Shown here: piece after piece, positions 8,341 to 15,724 of the stretch
Numbering within the stretch: the first letter of the stretch is position 1
Layout of the letters: every line of letters starts with the position of its first letter
NCBI GenBank assembly: GCA_900322025.1
Contig: ONYJ01000021.1
Location: forward strand, 1 to 22,762
DNA from: an uncultured Bacteroidales bacterium
GTDB taxonomy: Bacteria; Bacteroidota; Bacteroidia; Bacteroidales; UBA932
Length of the DNA: 22,762 nt
Reading direction: 5' to 3'
The notes under the pieces: generated by a model
Told to the model about the DNA's origin: nothing
Databases searched by the model: none
The model's input: only the letters and a program-made list of their open reading frames with translations
Made by a program: the position numbers and the translations under genes

Positions 8341-8367
8341 ATAATAATAATAATAATAATAATAATA
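8341..8367 (+). repeat. (ATA)9 trinucleotide repeat in the leader of the flavoprotein gene
   Basis: Nine perfect ATA units end 9 bp before the ATG at 8377, so the tract occupies the position where a ribosome-binding site would lie. Slippage would change the leader by 3 nt steps without touching the coding frame. Confidence 0.95.
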
Positions 8368-8376
8368 TATACAGAT

Positions 8377-9024
8377 ATGAAAAAGATTATTGTTATTGAC
8401 GGTGGGCCGCGCAAGACTTTCAATACGGCTGCCATGCTGCAAAAGTTTACAGAAGGGGTTCAGTCTGTGAGCAAAGATATTGATGTCAAGACCATAAGGC
8501 TCTACGATATGCAGTATAAAGGATGTATATCGTGCATGGCCTGCAAACTCAAAGGCAATGCCTCTAATGTCTGCAAGTTTAAGGATGCTTTAACGCCAGT
8601 TCTGGAAGATATTGCACAGGCAGATGGATTGGCAATGGGTTCGCCGATATATTTCAGCGAGGTAACAGCACAGCTACGAGCCTTGTTGGAACGATTGATT
8701 TTCCCGTGGCTTTCGTATGCAGACTTCAGCCTGACAGCTCCTAAAAAAATGCCCGTTGTGCTCAGTTATACCATGAATGCCAACGAGGAACAAGCAAAGG
8801 ATATTTATCGGTATATGAGTGTTATAGAAAGCTGTCTTCAAAGGGCTTTTGGCAAAGTGGAACATGTAGATGCCTACAATACATATCAAGTTAAGGACTA
8901 TAATCGCTACGAGTTATCGGCATTCCCGGAACCTATGAAACGGGCTTGGCGCGATACTCACTGGGAGGAAGACCTTAAACGAGCTTACAAAGCCGGACAA
9001 GATATGGCAAATCAAATAATATAG
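8377..9024 (+). CDS. Flavodoxin-fold NAD(P)H-dependent FMN reductase with cysteine cluster (iron-sulfur flavoprotein-like)
   Basis: A 215-residue protein of the NADPH-dependent FMN reductase / iron-sulfur flavoprotein group. The N-terminus KKIIVIDGGPRKTFNTAAM has the flavodoxin-type phosphate-binding loop for FMN. Cys50, Cys53, Cys56 and Cys66 (GCISCMACK, then VCKF) form a C-x2-C-x2-C-x9-C cluster like the compact 4Fe-4S motif of iron-sulfur flavoproteins, though the last spacing is longer than usual. MGSPIYFSEVTAQLRALLER around residues 87-106 is the conserved second flavin-contact segment. The likely role is electron transfer or quinone/xenobiotic reduction in the cytoplasm; the natural substrate is unknown. 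It is a single gene with its own promoter, opposite to the ATPase and convergent with the next gene. The fold call is firm; the cluster is an inference from the cysteines. Confidence 0.88.
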   Translation: MKKIIVIDGGPRKTFNTAAMLQKFTEGVQSVSKDIDVKTIRLYDMQYKGCISCMACKLKGNASNVCKFKDALTPVLEDIAQADGLAMGSPIYFSEVTAQLRALLERLIFPWLSYADFSLTAPKKMPVVLSYTMNANEEQAKDIYRYMSVIESCLQRAFGKVEHVDAYNTYQVKDYNRYELSAFPEPMKRAWRDTHWEEDLKRAYKAGQDMANQII

Positions 9025-9067
9025 CCCAATTTATCTGCCTATACTCTTCCAACAGCCAACTTCAATA

Positions 9068-9087
9068 TATTGTAAATAAATACAATA
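9068..9087. terminator. Weak hairpin between convergent genes
   Basis: TATTGTA (9068-9074) and TACAATA (9081-9087) form a perfect 7-bp inverted repeat with a 6-nt loop in the 92-bp gap between convergent genes. The stem is A+T-rich and has no long T tract, so it may be only a weak terminator. Confidence 0.3.
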
Positions 9088-9116
9088 CAACCCCTACTGA
9101 GAACAGACCGTTCCTG

Positions 9117-9686
9117 TTAATATAACAGATTATCTACTTTAGTGTAGTTGATGGCTTCCTTATATGCACTTTGAAGGGTAGGAATTTCATCTGCCGGCAA
9201 AGCTTCGTTGTTTACCGCCTCCGGGCAAATACTCTTTATCAGCTTTCCGTTTTTCCAGTAATATCGAAATTCATAAGGTGTGCCATCATAACCATAAACT
9301 TTGTAAAAGTAAAACTCAGGCAAGCCTTTCTCGTTGTAAAGTATCTCCACAAAAAACTCCCTCACTGCAACATTCCACTTCTTTCTAACAAAGAATACAG
9401 TACGGTCCATACTCCACGAGTCATCGTTACCCATGTTATAGTAAACCTCTATTTTCTCTGAATGTGGCCCTGAGCCTCCCCACATCTCATTAACATTCAT
9501 CACGATACTATTAACATAGAGATTATCATGATAGTCTCCGGCAAACTTGATTTTTTCCATAGCCGTAGCATAATTTTTGCGTATCTTAGCCACAGCCTCC
9601 TCTGTATTCTGAGCTAATAGCAACGATGGAATTGTCAGAAAGAATGTTAAAGCAACAATTATAAAATTCTTTTTCATAACGCTCAT
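9117..9686 (-). CDS. Secreted protein of unknown function
   Basis: I do not recognise this 189-residue protein. It begins with a clear Sec signal peptide: MKKNF, then a hydrophobic core about residues 9-25 and a likely cleavage after SLLLA, before QNTEEA. There is no lipobox, so it is probably periplasmic or released. The mature part starts with a charged helical stretch (AVAKIRKNYATAMEKI), then an aromatic-rich portion with alternating strands (MGNDDSWSMDRTVFFVRKKW, EFFVEILYNEKGLPEFYFYK, YEFRYYWKNGKLIKS), which suggests a beta-rich domain. The first in-frame ATG is at 9686, but the ATG three codons later (MKKNF) is an equally good start and typical of signal peptides. It lies downstream of cbiE-cbiT on the same strand, separated by a 241-bp low-complexity gap, so it is probably independent. 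It converges with the flavoprotein gene. Confidence 0.75.
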   Translation of the reverse strand: MSVMKKNFIIVALTFFLTIPSLLLAQNTEEAVAKIRKNYATAMEKIKFAGDYHDNLYVNSIVMNVNEMWGGSGPHSEKIEVYYNMGNDDSWSMDRTVFFVRKKWNVAVREFFVEILYNEKGLPEFYFYKVYGYDGTPYEFRYYWKNGKLIKSICPEAVNNEALPADEIPTLQSAYKEAINYTKVDNLLY

Positions 9687-9720
9687 AGTTTTAAGTTTTT
9701 ATTCTTGTTCAGTAAATAAG

Positions 9721-9858
9721 TAATGTGCATTGGCGTTGCATTTGCCCTGTACGGCATCTGCATTAGCGCATTGCATTGCATTGGCATTGGTATTGGCACT
9801 GGCGTTGCGCTTCATCTGCGCTTGCGTTTGAATCTGCTTCTGCGTTTGCCCTGCGTTA
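9721..9858. repeat. Low-complexity hexanucleotide-like repeat (TTGGCA/TTGCGT)
   Basis: About 140 bp made of degenerate six-base units such as GCATTG, TTGGCA, TTGGTA, TTGCGC and TGCGTT, in the gap between cbiE-cbiT and the secreted-protein gene. Read on the minus strand it has no stop from about 9890 to the TAA at 9701-9699 and would give a short Gln/Thr then Asn/Ala repeat peptide, with an ATG at 9815-9813 (38 residues). I treat it as repeat DNA, not as a gene. Its composition contrasts with the A+T-rich flanks. Confidence 0.75.
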
Positions 9859-9927
9859 ATTTTTAAATTATTAGTGCGTTTTACTATGTAAACTATAAAT
9901 CATTTAGCTTTAGGTATTGCAATATTA

Positions 9928-11241
9928 TCATTCACATTTAATCGCTTTCAGTATATCTATCGGATTATTGGAATCTAATTCTATGTGAACAGGTTCTTCC
10001 AATTTCATTCCAAGAGAGTTAGCCACCGCTATAAACATATCTCTGCTATTTGCGGAAGCTGTTTTTAGTGCGGTCTGTTTACCGTTCATCGCCGCATCAA
10101 CTGATTCTGCTCCACATGCAACCCCAACCCCAGTAGAGGAATCGCTACCACCCACAGCCTTGTTTACGGAAACGCTGTTGAAAACTATGCAACCACCCGG
10201 CGTCAGGTAATTATAAACCTTACGCATAATATCTTCCAGTTTACCACCATGTCCGCCAATAAACGCAGCATCGCAGATGTCGTCAGGCAAAAGTTCTGTC
10301 TGCATAAAATCGCCTATCCGATATTCTATACCGGGGGCTGAAAACTTACGAGAATTACTATCTATCAGTTCTTTGCCTTCTGGCCTTATTTCAAATGCAG
10401 TAATATCGAGATGTGGAAATGCAAGCCTTGCTTCTATGCTTACACTCCCCGTACAAAATCCTATATCCCAGAAAGTTTTTCTCCGGTATAAATCCAATTT
10501 CTGAAGCGTAAGAAGCCTAATCGGCATTTTGGTAATCATTCTCGCCCTGCCATCCAAAAGGTTAAACTCGCTTTCAGGAATGCCAAATCGTTTTTGCGGA
10601 GCATCGCCTTTAATGGTAATTATCAGGCAGTTCGGCTGAATATAAGAACTTCCCGCCGCCTCTTCTATGCTCAACACCCTTATCTTCTCATCTTCCGGGT
10701 TACCTACACATTCTCCCACCAGCATCTGATAAAAAGTAAAACCATACTCTTGCATTCTATGCGCTATCTCGCTTGGGGTTTTCTGACGGTCTGTAAGTAC
10801 ACCTATTTTAGCTCTACGCTCTATCAGAGCATTGTCAAACTCTTTCCAAGGCCTGCCTGTTAAAGACACTATATGCATATCGTGATAAGGCATTTGAATC
10901 TTATGACAAAGCATCTGTAGAGAGTTAAAGTGTGGATATATTTTTATAGGGACCTCTGGCATAACTCTTTGCAAAGTAGAGGCAAAGCCAAAAAACAAAG
11001 GATCGCCCGAGGCAAATACAACTATATGAGTATCTGCTCTGCGATACTTTTCATAGACATTCTCAAGCGGAACTGTAATATCTATCCACTCGCTGCCGAC
11101 CGGAAGAAACTTCTCCACTATTCTATGATGGCGAACTCCTCCTGAAAAGATTCTGGCCTGTGAAATCAGTTCCAAAACATCCGGCGCAAAATATGGATGC
11201 GGATTATCTGAAAGTCCTATTATGGTAAATTTCAACGACAT
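9928..11241 (-). CDS. cbiET: CbiE-CbiT fusion (CobL type): cobalt-precorrin C5,C15-methyltransferase/decarboxylase
   Basis: A 437-residue bifunctional enzyme that methylates C5 and C15 and decarboxylates the C12 acetate side chain, giving cobalt-precorrin-8. Residues 1 to about 210 are CbiE, a tetrapyrrole methylase, with FTIIGLSDNPHPYFAPDVL at the N-terminus and FASGDPLFFG at 76-85. Residues about 230-437 are CbiT with the Rossmann SAM motif DIGFCTGSVSIEAR at 259-272 and AFIGGHGGKLEDIM further on. Between the SVSVN strand and SRDMFIAVANSLGM, about residues 360-395, lies a Gly/Ser/Ala-rich insert that ordinary CbiT lacks. CobL fusions are common, and the order here (CbiE then CbiT) is the usual one. 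It follows cbiH-cbiC after 40 bp and ends the minus operon that begins with btuB. The start ATG at 11241 fits the family N-terminus. Confidence 0.93.
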   Translation of the reverse strand: MSLKFTIIGLSDNPHPYFAPDVLELISQARIFSGGVRHHRIVEKFLPVGSEWIDITVPLENVYEKYRRADTHIVVFASGDPLFFGFASTLQRVMPEVPIKIYPHFNSLQMLCHKIQMPYHDMHIVSLTGRPWKEFDNALIERRAKIGVLTDRQKTPSEIAHRMQEYGFTFYQMLVGECVGNPEDEKIRVLSIEEAAGSSYIQPNCLIITIKGDAPQKRFGIPESEFNLLDGRARMITKMPIRLLTLQKLDLYRRKTFWDIGFCTGSVSIEARLAFPHLDITAFEIRPEGKELIDSNSRKFSAPGIEYRIGDFMQTELLPDDICDAAFIGGHGGKLEDIMRKVYNYLTPGGCIVFNSVSVNKAVGGSDSSTGVGVACGAESVDAAMNGKQTALKTASANSRDMFIAVANSLGMKLEEPVHIELDSNNPIDILKAIKCE

Positions 11242-11281
11242 CTATCATCTGTACTTATTCGCCATATATTATCCTATGCTG

Positions 11282-12919
11282 CTACAAATCTCTTCCGGGA
11301 GCTAAATTTTCTGCATCGTTAAATGTAAGAACTGCATTGCAAAGAGTGGCTGCAAGGTTACTTCCCCCTTTCCTGCCCTTTACTATTATCTTAGGTACAT
11401 CTTTAAAAGGCAGTAACATGTGTTTTGATTCCTGAACATGCACAAAACCCACCGGTGCTGCTATAATTCCTGCCGGAGAAGCTTTTCCTGCACGCATCAG
11501 CGAACATAGTTCCATCAATGCCGTCGGGGCATTTCCAAAAGCGAACAAGGCATCCGGATGTTCTTCTACTGCAAGGCGTATTCCTGCCTGCGAGCGTGTA
11601 ATACCTTGCTGCTTAGCCATATCTTCTACACGCGCATCCATGAGATAACACTTAGCCTCAATACCAAGACGGGCGAGCGCCCCTTTGCGAATTCCGGCAG
11701 TAACCATGGTTACATCTGTAACGATTGTCTTTATCTTTCCTGCGGCAACTCTCTCATATAAACGCTCTACAGCCTTTTGGTCTGTATAAAGTATTTTCTC
11801 CATATCAAAGTCTGCCGTTGTATGTATGGCATGCAGCAACGCCCATTCATGCCCAAGGGGATAATCATGTTGAGAAAGTTCCGACTCTATTGTGCGGAAG
11901 CTCTCATACATTATCTGCTGCCCCACTTTTTGCTTTTGCACCTCACCTACGCATCTATCAGCCTCGTTGCCATTCTCCTCACAACCCTCTATTACATCCT
12001 GATTTTCTGAATAATAACCTCGGGGGGTAATCATAGCCCCATCTTTTATATATGTCTGAGAATTACCTATAATAAGAACGGTAAACATATCCACATCTTC
12101 CGGATTAAGTTCTGCAAGCGTGGTTGTCCACACTTTTTCATCCTCTCTACCTGCCTGTCTCACACACCCAACCGGAGTTTTCGGACTCTTACCTTCTTCA
12201 AGAAAAATTTCCTTCAACCGATAAAGCTGCCAGTAGCGTCCGTGGCTCTTAGGATTATACACCGCTGTTATAAAGTCTGCGTATGCCGCTGCCCGTATTC
12301 TCTTTTCTATCTGCAACCATGGGGTCATAAGATCTGAAAGTGAAATCAGACATAAATCATGACCTATTGGAGCCCCAAGAAGCGATGCTGCTTTCTGAAA
12401 GGCACTTATTCCGGGCAGTACTTCTATTTCAACTCCTTCTGCACCGCCTACTTTTTCTATACCGGCGCCTTCTATCTGAGCACCTTCCACACCAGTTCCC
12501 TCAATATCAGCAGCTTCTATATCACACTGCATACCACTCACTTGCTTACAATCCGCTTCATTCTTTGAAGTTGCTGTTGCATAGTCACTATTCGGAGTTG
12601 AAGCAGTATTATTCAACTGACTTTGATGCAACATCTGGTACAGCAAGGGAGCCATTCCATATATACCTGAATCACCACTGGATATCACACAAACCTGATA
12701 GCCTTGCTGCGCCAAACTCATAGCTTGGGCGGCACGCTCCCGTTCTTGTTTCATTCCGGTATCTACACACCGAGCCCCCGGTTTTAAGAACTTTTCTATA
12801 AAACGGAAGTAGTATTTATATCCTACAACCACATCGGCCTGAGAAACAGCCGCTAACACCGCCGGCGTTATATCTTGCTCCGAACCCGGACCTATACCCG
12901 CTACAATAATCTTTCCCAT
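11282..12919 (-). CDS. cbiH-cbiC: CbiH-CbiC fusion: cobalt-factor III C17-methyltransferase and cobalt-precorrin-8 methylmutase
   Basis: A 545-residue fusion from the ATG at 12919; the upstream in-frame TTG at 12928 is less likely because MGKIIVAGIGPG is the family start. Residues 1 to about 307 are CbiH/CobJ, which methylates C17 and contracts the ring: GIGPGSEQDITPA, ISSGDSGIYGMAPLL, EVLPGISAFQKAAS and VYNPKSHGR. Residues about 334-545 are CbiC/CobH, which moves the methyl group from C11 to C12 to give cobyrinate: HAIHTTADFD with the likely catalytic His near 366, DVTMVTAGI, FGNAPTALMEL and APVGFVHVQESK. A Gly/Ala/Ile/Glu-rich insert, about 98-162, splits CbiH between GMAPLLYQML and VEIEVLPGISA, and an acidic linker (about 308-333) joins the domains. 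It lies 43 bp after the btuB-like gene and 40 bp before cbiET, so the three form one operon. The two domains act at early and late steps, not consecutive ones. Confidence 0.93.
   Translation of the reverse strand: MGKIIVAGIGPGSEQDITPAVLAAVSQADVVVGYKYYFRFIEKFLKPGARCVDTGMKQERERAAQAMSLAQQGYQVCVISSGDSGIYGMAPLLYQMLHQSQLNNTASTPNSDYATATSKNEADCKQVSGMQCDIEAADIEGTGVEGAQIEGAGIEKVGGAEGVEIEVLPGISAFQKAASLLGAPIGHDLCLISLSDLMTPWLQIEKRIRAAAYADFITAVYNPKSHGRYWQLYRLKEIFLEEGKSPKTPVGCVRQAGREDEKVWTTTLAELNPEDVDMFTVLIIGNSQTYIKDGAMITPRGYYSENQDVIEGCEENGNEADRCVGEVQKQKVGQQIMYESFRTIESELSQHDYPLGHEWALLHAIHTTADFDMEKILYTDQKAVERLYERVAAGKIKTIVTDVTMVTAGIRKGALARLGIEAKCYLMDARVEDMAKQQGITRSQAGIRLAVEEHPDALFAFGNAPTALMELCSLMRAGKASPAGIIAAPVGFVHVQESKHMLLPFKDVPKIIVKGRKGGSNLAATLCNAVLTFNDAENLAPGRDL
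12422..12525. repeat. Degenerate tandem 15-bp repeats inside cbiH
   Basis: Successive 15-bp units of the type GCxCCTTCTATxTCA / GCACCTTCCACACCA / GTTCCCTCAATATCA run through this stretch. On the coding (minus) strand they give pentapeptides such as DIEAA, DIEGT, GVEGA, QIEGA and GIEKV. The period is the same as that of the cbiG repeat, although the peptide is different. Confidence 0.8.
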
Positions 12920-12962
12920 AGTGTGCAAGTTACGAAAATATAAAATGATTTCAATAACTGTA

Positions 12963-15020
12963 TCAGTTGAAAGATATCCTCAATCCTGCAACTATCATAC
13001 GGCCTGGATTATACAGAGCATATTTCCGCAGAGAAGAATCTGGTCTTTTATCTACTCGGTTAAAAATATTATCTACTCCTAAATGTGGCTCTATCCTCAG
13101 TTTTTCAGAAACCTTTATTGTATGCGTTGTATTAAAATTCCAAACTCCGTAGCCCGGTGCATTCTCATAATCGGGATAATATGTCTTACTTTGGAGCCTT
13201 GCCGAAAGTCTGGCGTTGAAAGTATATCTCCCCCACTGCTTGTTATAGTTAGAAGAAAAAGTTACGGCATTGCGAACAGAGCGTTCGAGAAGTTGCCACA
13301 CACCTTCGCTTTTGGTTTTAGCATAATTCCAAACATAATTTACAGCAAAATCTAAATTTCTGGTAATTAACGCATTTAGCCCCACAGTTACGCCTTTCAC
13401 AAAGCCTTTGTCGCCATTAGTATATAAGGCATACTTTTCTAATTTTGCTGCCTGCTCAGGAGTCATTTCCGGAAACAATGCCATCAATTCTGTCCGCTTG
13501 GCATCATCTACAGATACATTCTTCTTGAATATCATATTATCTACATAGTTCAGATATCCTGTAACAGAGAGTGTTATAAAATCTGTATGGTATTCTGCAT
13601 TAGCAGAAAAATAGTCTGATGTTTCCGGCTTTAGGTCTGTAGAACCAATAGAAATCTGAGGCTTACCTCTATTAACGCTAAAATAGTTGTAATGAAGTTC
13701 ATCTAAACCCGGAGTTCTAAAACCACGGCTATAAGATAAACGAGCATTAAAATCGTTAACAGAAAACATCAAAGCAACCTTTGGAGAAAAATTACATCCA
13801 AAATTCTGATGGGTTGTAAGTCTGGCTCCGGCAGTTGCGCTAAAATGCTTTACTATAAGCATTTCGTGCTGAGCAAATACCGCAAATGTATTAGCACCGT
13901 TATCTATGTTTCCGCTGGACGATTCCATAGCATCTCTTCTGGCATCCAAACCCACTATAGTAGTGCTACCTGGCATAAAGTGCATAATGCCTTGTATATT
14001 GCCGGAAAGAGCGTTCTGTTGCTTAGAACGCGTATAATCGCCTTTGGAATAACTACTTCCATCTACCTGATATTCCCTGCCATAGCTGTAATTATCCAAA
14101 CTAAAATTTGCCTGTATAGAATAATTGTTATCTATCTTGTAAATACCTCCTATAAAATATTTACTTCCGCGATAACGCATTTCATAGTCTGTTCCACCCT
14201 TCACTTCGGCGTTTGTTCTCGGACGCGATGTTATCTTGTAGTAATAATCTAAGCCTGCATTCAGGGCTAAATTCTTTGAAGCTTTATAGGCAAGCCTCTC
14301 CCCCACATTGTATGCTCTATAACCCGAAAAAAGTGGAGCTATAGTTTTTTGCAGAACAATATCATCGCCACTTTTAACTTCTTCCCATTCGCTGTTTGAG
14401 TAACTGTCTGCCCTATTGTGAGAAAAAGAGGTTGCAGAATGAAACTTACCTATACCCACATTCACATTTACAGATTGCGAAAAACGCCCCTTGGCTGCTA
14501 CTGATGTTGCAGAACGAGCACTTATTTCGTTCCAAGAAGGTTGCTCGGTAATAATGTTAATCACACCCCCTATGGCATCGCTCCCATACAAGGCAGAAGC
14601 CGCTCCGTCTAACACCTCTATACGGCGGACTCCCGAAATGTCTATGCGGTCTAAATCTACATTGCCGGCCATATCGCCGATTACCCTTCTGCCATTTACC
14701 AAAATCAAAGCATACTTATTACTTAAACCATTAAGGCGCAAAAAGTTACCCATAGAAGACGGGGTAGTATGTACCTGCGGCAACATTTGCATAAGAGCAT
14801 CTTGAATATTTGTTATACCGCGTTCTCTGATTTCCAAAGAAGATAGCACCCTTACTGGCGAAGCGGTCTTTTTTAGGCGCTGGTGGTGCCCACTTCCGGT
14901 TACCACAATAGGATTAAGGTTCTGTCTGGAAGAAGTATCGGCCGTTGTGTGAATTTGACCAAAAGATGAATTTATGGCAAACAGGCCCGTGGCTACAAAC
15001 AAAAATATCTTGAGTTTCAT
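12963..15020 (-). CDS. btuB: TonB-dependent outer-membrane receptor, probably for cobalamin or a corrinoid precursor (BtuB-like)
   Basis: A 685-residue outer-membrane receptor that would import its ligand with energy from TonB. It starts with a signal peptide (MKLKIFLFVATGLFAINSSFG) and then a TonB-box-like NPIVVTG at about residues 36-42. A plug domain (about 50-160) follows, with RERGITNIQDALMQMLP, LRLNGL, ALILVNGRRVIGD and RIEVLDGAASALYGSDAIGGVINI. The rest is an aromatic-rich beta-barrel with the YSRGFRTPGLDELHYN motif of this class, ending MIVAGLRISFN. There is no CarboxypepD_reg extension, so it is a classical receptor and not a SusC-type one. The ligand is inferred from position: it is the first gene of an operon with cbiH-cbiC and cbiET, and its size fits BtuB. 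Homologues for other siderophores look similar, so the symbol is provisional. Confidence 0.85.
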   Translation of the reverse strand: MKLKIFLFVATGLFAINSSFGQIHTTADTSSRQNLNPIVVTGSGHHQRLKKTASPVRVLSSLEIRERGITNIQDALMQMLPQVHTTPSSMGNFLRLNGLSNKYALILVNGRRVIGDMAGNVDLDRIDISGVRRIEVLDGAASALYGSDAIGGVINIITEQPSWNEISARSATSVAAKGRFSQSVNVNVGIGKFHSATSFSHNRADSYSNSEWEEVKSGDDIVLQKTIAPLFSGYRAYNVGERLAYKASKNLALNAGLDYYYKITSRPRTNAEVKGGTDYEMRYRGSKYFIGGIYKIDNNYSIQANFSLDNYSYGREYQVDGSSYSKGDYTRSKQQNALSGNIQGIMHFMPGSTTIVGLDARRDAMESSSGNIDNGANTFAVFAQHEMLIVKHFSATAGARLTTHQNFGCNFSPKVALMFSVNDFNARLSYSRGFRTPGLDELHYNYFSVNRGKPQISIGSTDLKPETSDYFSANAEYHTDFITLSVTGYLNYVDNMIFKKNVSVDDAKRTELMALFPEMTPEQAAKLEKYALYTNGDKGFVKGVTVGLNALITRNLDFAVNYVWNYAKTKSEGVWQLLERSVRNAVTFSSNYNKQWGRYTFNARLSARLQSKTYYPDYENAPGYGVWNFNTTHTIKVSEKLRIEPHLGVDNIFNRVDKRPDSSLRKYALYNPGRMIVAGLRISFN

Positions 15021-15053
15021 AAACTATCGGTTATTTCAAATTAAAATAGTTTG

Positions 15054-15084
15054 CGAAGATAGTTGCTAATGACAGTACTTGCAA
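15054..15084 (-). promoter_or_regulatory. Candidate promoter of the btuB-cbiHC-cbiET operon
   Basis: On the minus strand TTG (15084-15082) and TATCTTCG (15061-15054) are separated by 20 bp, the typical Bacteroidota spacing; the -7 element departs from TAnnTTTG at one base. The start would fall near 15047, giving a leader of about 25-30 nt, too short for a cobalamin riboswitch. The -33 triplet lies inside the downstream copy of the 13-bp tandem repeat. Confidence 0.5.
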
Positions 15085-15105
15085 CTTTTTACTGCAACTT
15101 TTTAC
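15080..15105. repeat. Perfect tandem repeat of a 13-mer over the btuB -33 region
   Basis: TGCAACTTTTTAC occurs twice with no gap (15080-15092 and 15093-15105). On the minus strand it reads GTAAAAAGTTGCA. One copy covers the -33 element and the other lies just upstream, where an activator or repressor would bind. Confidence 0.9.
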
Positions 15106-15207
15106 GTCAGGGCAAAGTGTAACATAATGAATTGCCGTCCAAAAGAGAAAAATGGAGGAATTTGCTTTATAACGCAGAAATAGCACGATGAATTGTCTGC
15201 GGGCTGA

Positions 15208-15239
15208 TTTGCTTTTAGTAATTTTTTTGAGTACATTTG
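15208..15239 (+). promoter_or_regulatory. Strong candidate promoter for the small-gene cassette
   Basis: TTTG at 15208-15211 and TACATTTG at 15232-15239 are separated by exactly 20 bp, a textbook match to the Bacteroidota -33/-7 pattern. The start would be near 15246, just ahead of the ATG at 15254. This argues against translation from the longer in-frame ATG at 15188. Confidence 0.65.
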
Positions 15240-15253
15240 TAGAAACACTTACT

Positions 15254-15409
15254 ATGAGCCAAAAACAGATACTGATATTTTCTGCCGGCTTGTTGTGTGC
15301 AAAGAAGCCTGCATATATAAGAAAGGTGCTTTACGCATTTTTCGGGAGGTCTCCGGTACCTGATTTTGTGGTTGAAAAACTTCAACCATCTTCTGTCAAA
15401 GTTAAATAA
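15254..15409 (+). CDS. Small basic protein of unknown function (51 residues)
   Basis: I do not recognise this short frame. It encodes a 51-residue, basic peptide with one hydrophobic stretch near the N-terminus (ILIFSAGLLCA, about residues 6-16) followed by KKPAYIRKVLYAFFGRSPVPDFVVEKL. It could be a small membrane-associated peptide. The start at 15254 is chosen because the candidate promoter's -7 element ends 15 nt before it; an in-frame ATG at 15188 would begin inside the 27-bp repeat and upstream of the promoter. It is followed after 28 bp by a small membrane protein on the same strand. Length and lack of a known family make it uncertain; the well-placed promoter is the main support. Confidence 0.45.
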   Translation: MSQKQILIFSAGLLCAKKPAYIRKVLYAFFGRSPVPDFVVEKLQPSSVKVK

Positions 15410-15437
15410 AGAGCACACTTATTAAAAATCAATAAAT

Positions 15438-15719
15438 ATGGTTCTATATATTATTATGGGTGTTTTATTGGTATTCATTGCTTTGGATCTTTTCTCTAAC
15501 AGTGATTTTACCCTGAAAGTATTTATATCTGGATTTGCAGATTCATCAAAGTATGATGTGCGCAAGTTCAGAATAATACATTCTATACTATGTTCTATAG
15601 CATTGCTACTGATCTTAGCAGCCTTAAAAGACAACTACCGACCAATATGGATAATTTTGTTGTTCATAGAAGTAGTTGTTAGTTTTATACTGATTCCCAC
15701 CCTCGCTAAAAAAGTATAA
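15438..15719 (+). CDS. Small integral membrane protein of unknown function (93 residues)
   Basis: A 93-residue protein with three likely membrane segments: about 2-20 (VLYIIMGVLLVFIALDLF), about 46-63 (IIHSILCSIALLLILAAL) and about 71-89 (IWIILLFIEVVVSFILIPT). The soluble loop between the first two contains ISGFADSSKYDVRKFR, which faintly recalls the loop of DUF3784-type membrane proteins (a short KKYD-x-KK segment between helices), but the likeness is too weak for a family call. It is spaced 5 bp from the following lipoprotein gene, so the two are almost surely co-transcribed and translationally close. A partner role at the membrane with that lipoprotein is an inference from position only. 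Confidence 0.65.
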   Translation: MVLYIIMGVLLVFIALDLFSNSDFTLKVFISGFADSSKYDVRKFRIIHSILCSIALLLILAALKDNYRPIWIILLFIEVVVSFILIPTLAKKV

Positions 15720-15724
15720 ATATT

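Larger units (their letters stand above)
8084..8376. promoter_or_regulatory. Divergent regulatory region with four TTATTC elements at 32-33 bp spacing
   Basis: This intergenic region lies between the divergent ATPase and flavoprotein genes. TTATTC begins at 8149, 8182, 8214 and 8247, so the spacing is 33, 32 and 33 bp, about three helical turns. The last three copies continue as TTATTCC-n-n-TTTT. The units otherwise drift in an A+T-rich background. They end just before the flavoprotein promoter. Operator sites for a cooperatively binding regulator are one reading; decayed tandem duplication is another. Confidence 0.45.

Noticed and set aside
9699..9815. 38-residue minus-strand frame of Asn/Ala repeats as a gene
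   Set aside because: The whole frame is made of the hexanucleotide-like repeat, has no recognisable promoter or ribosome site, and its length fits the chance openness of such a repeat.
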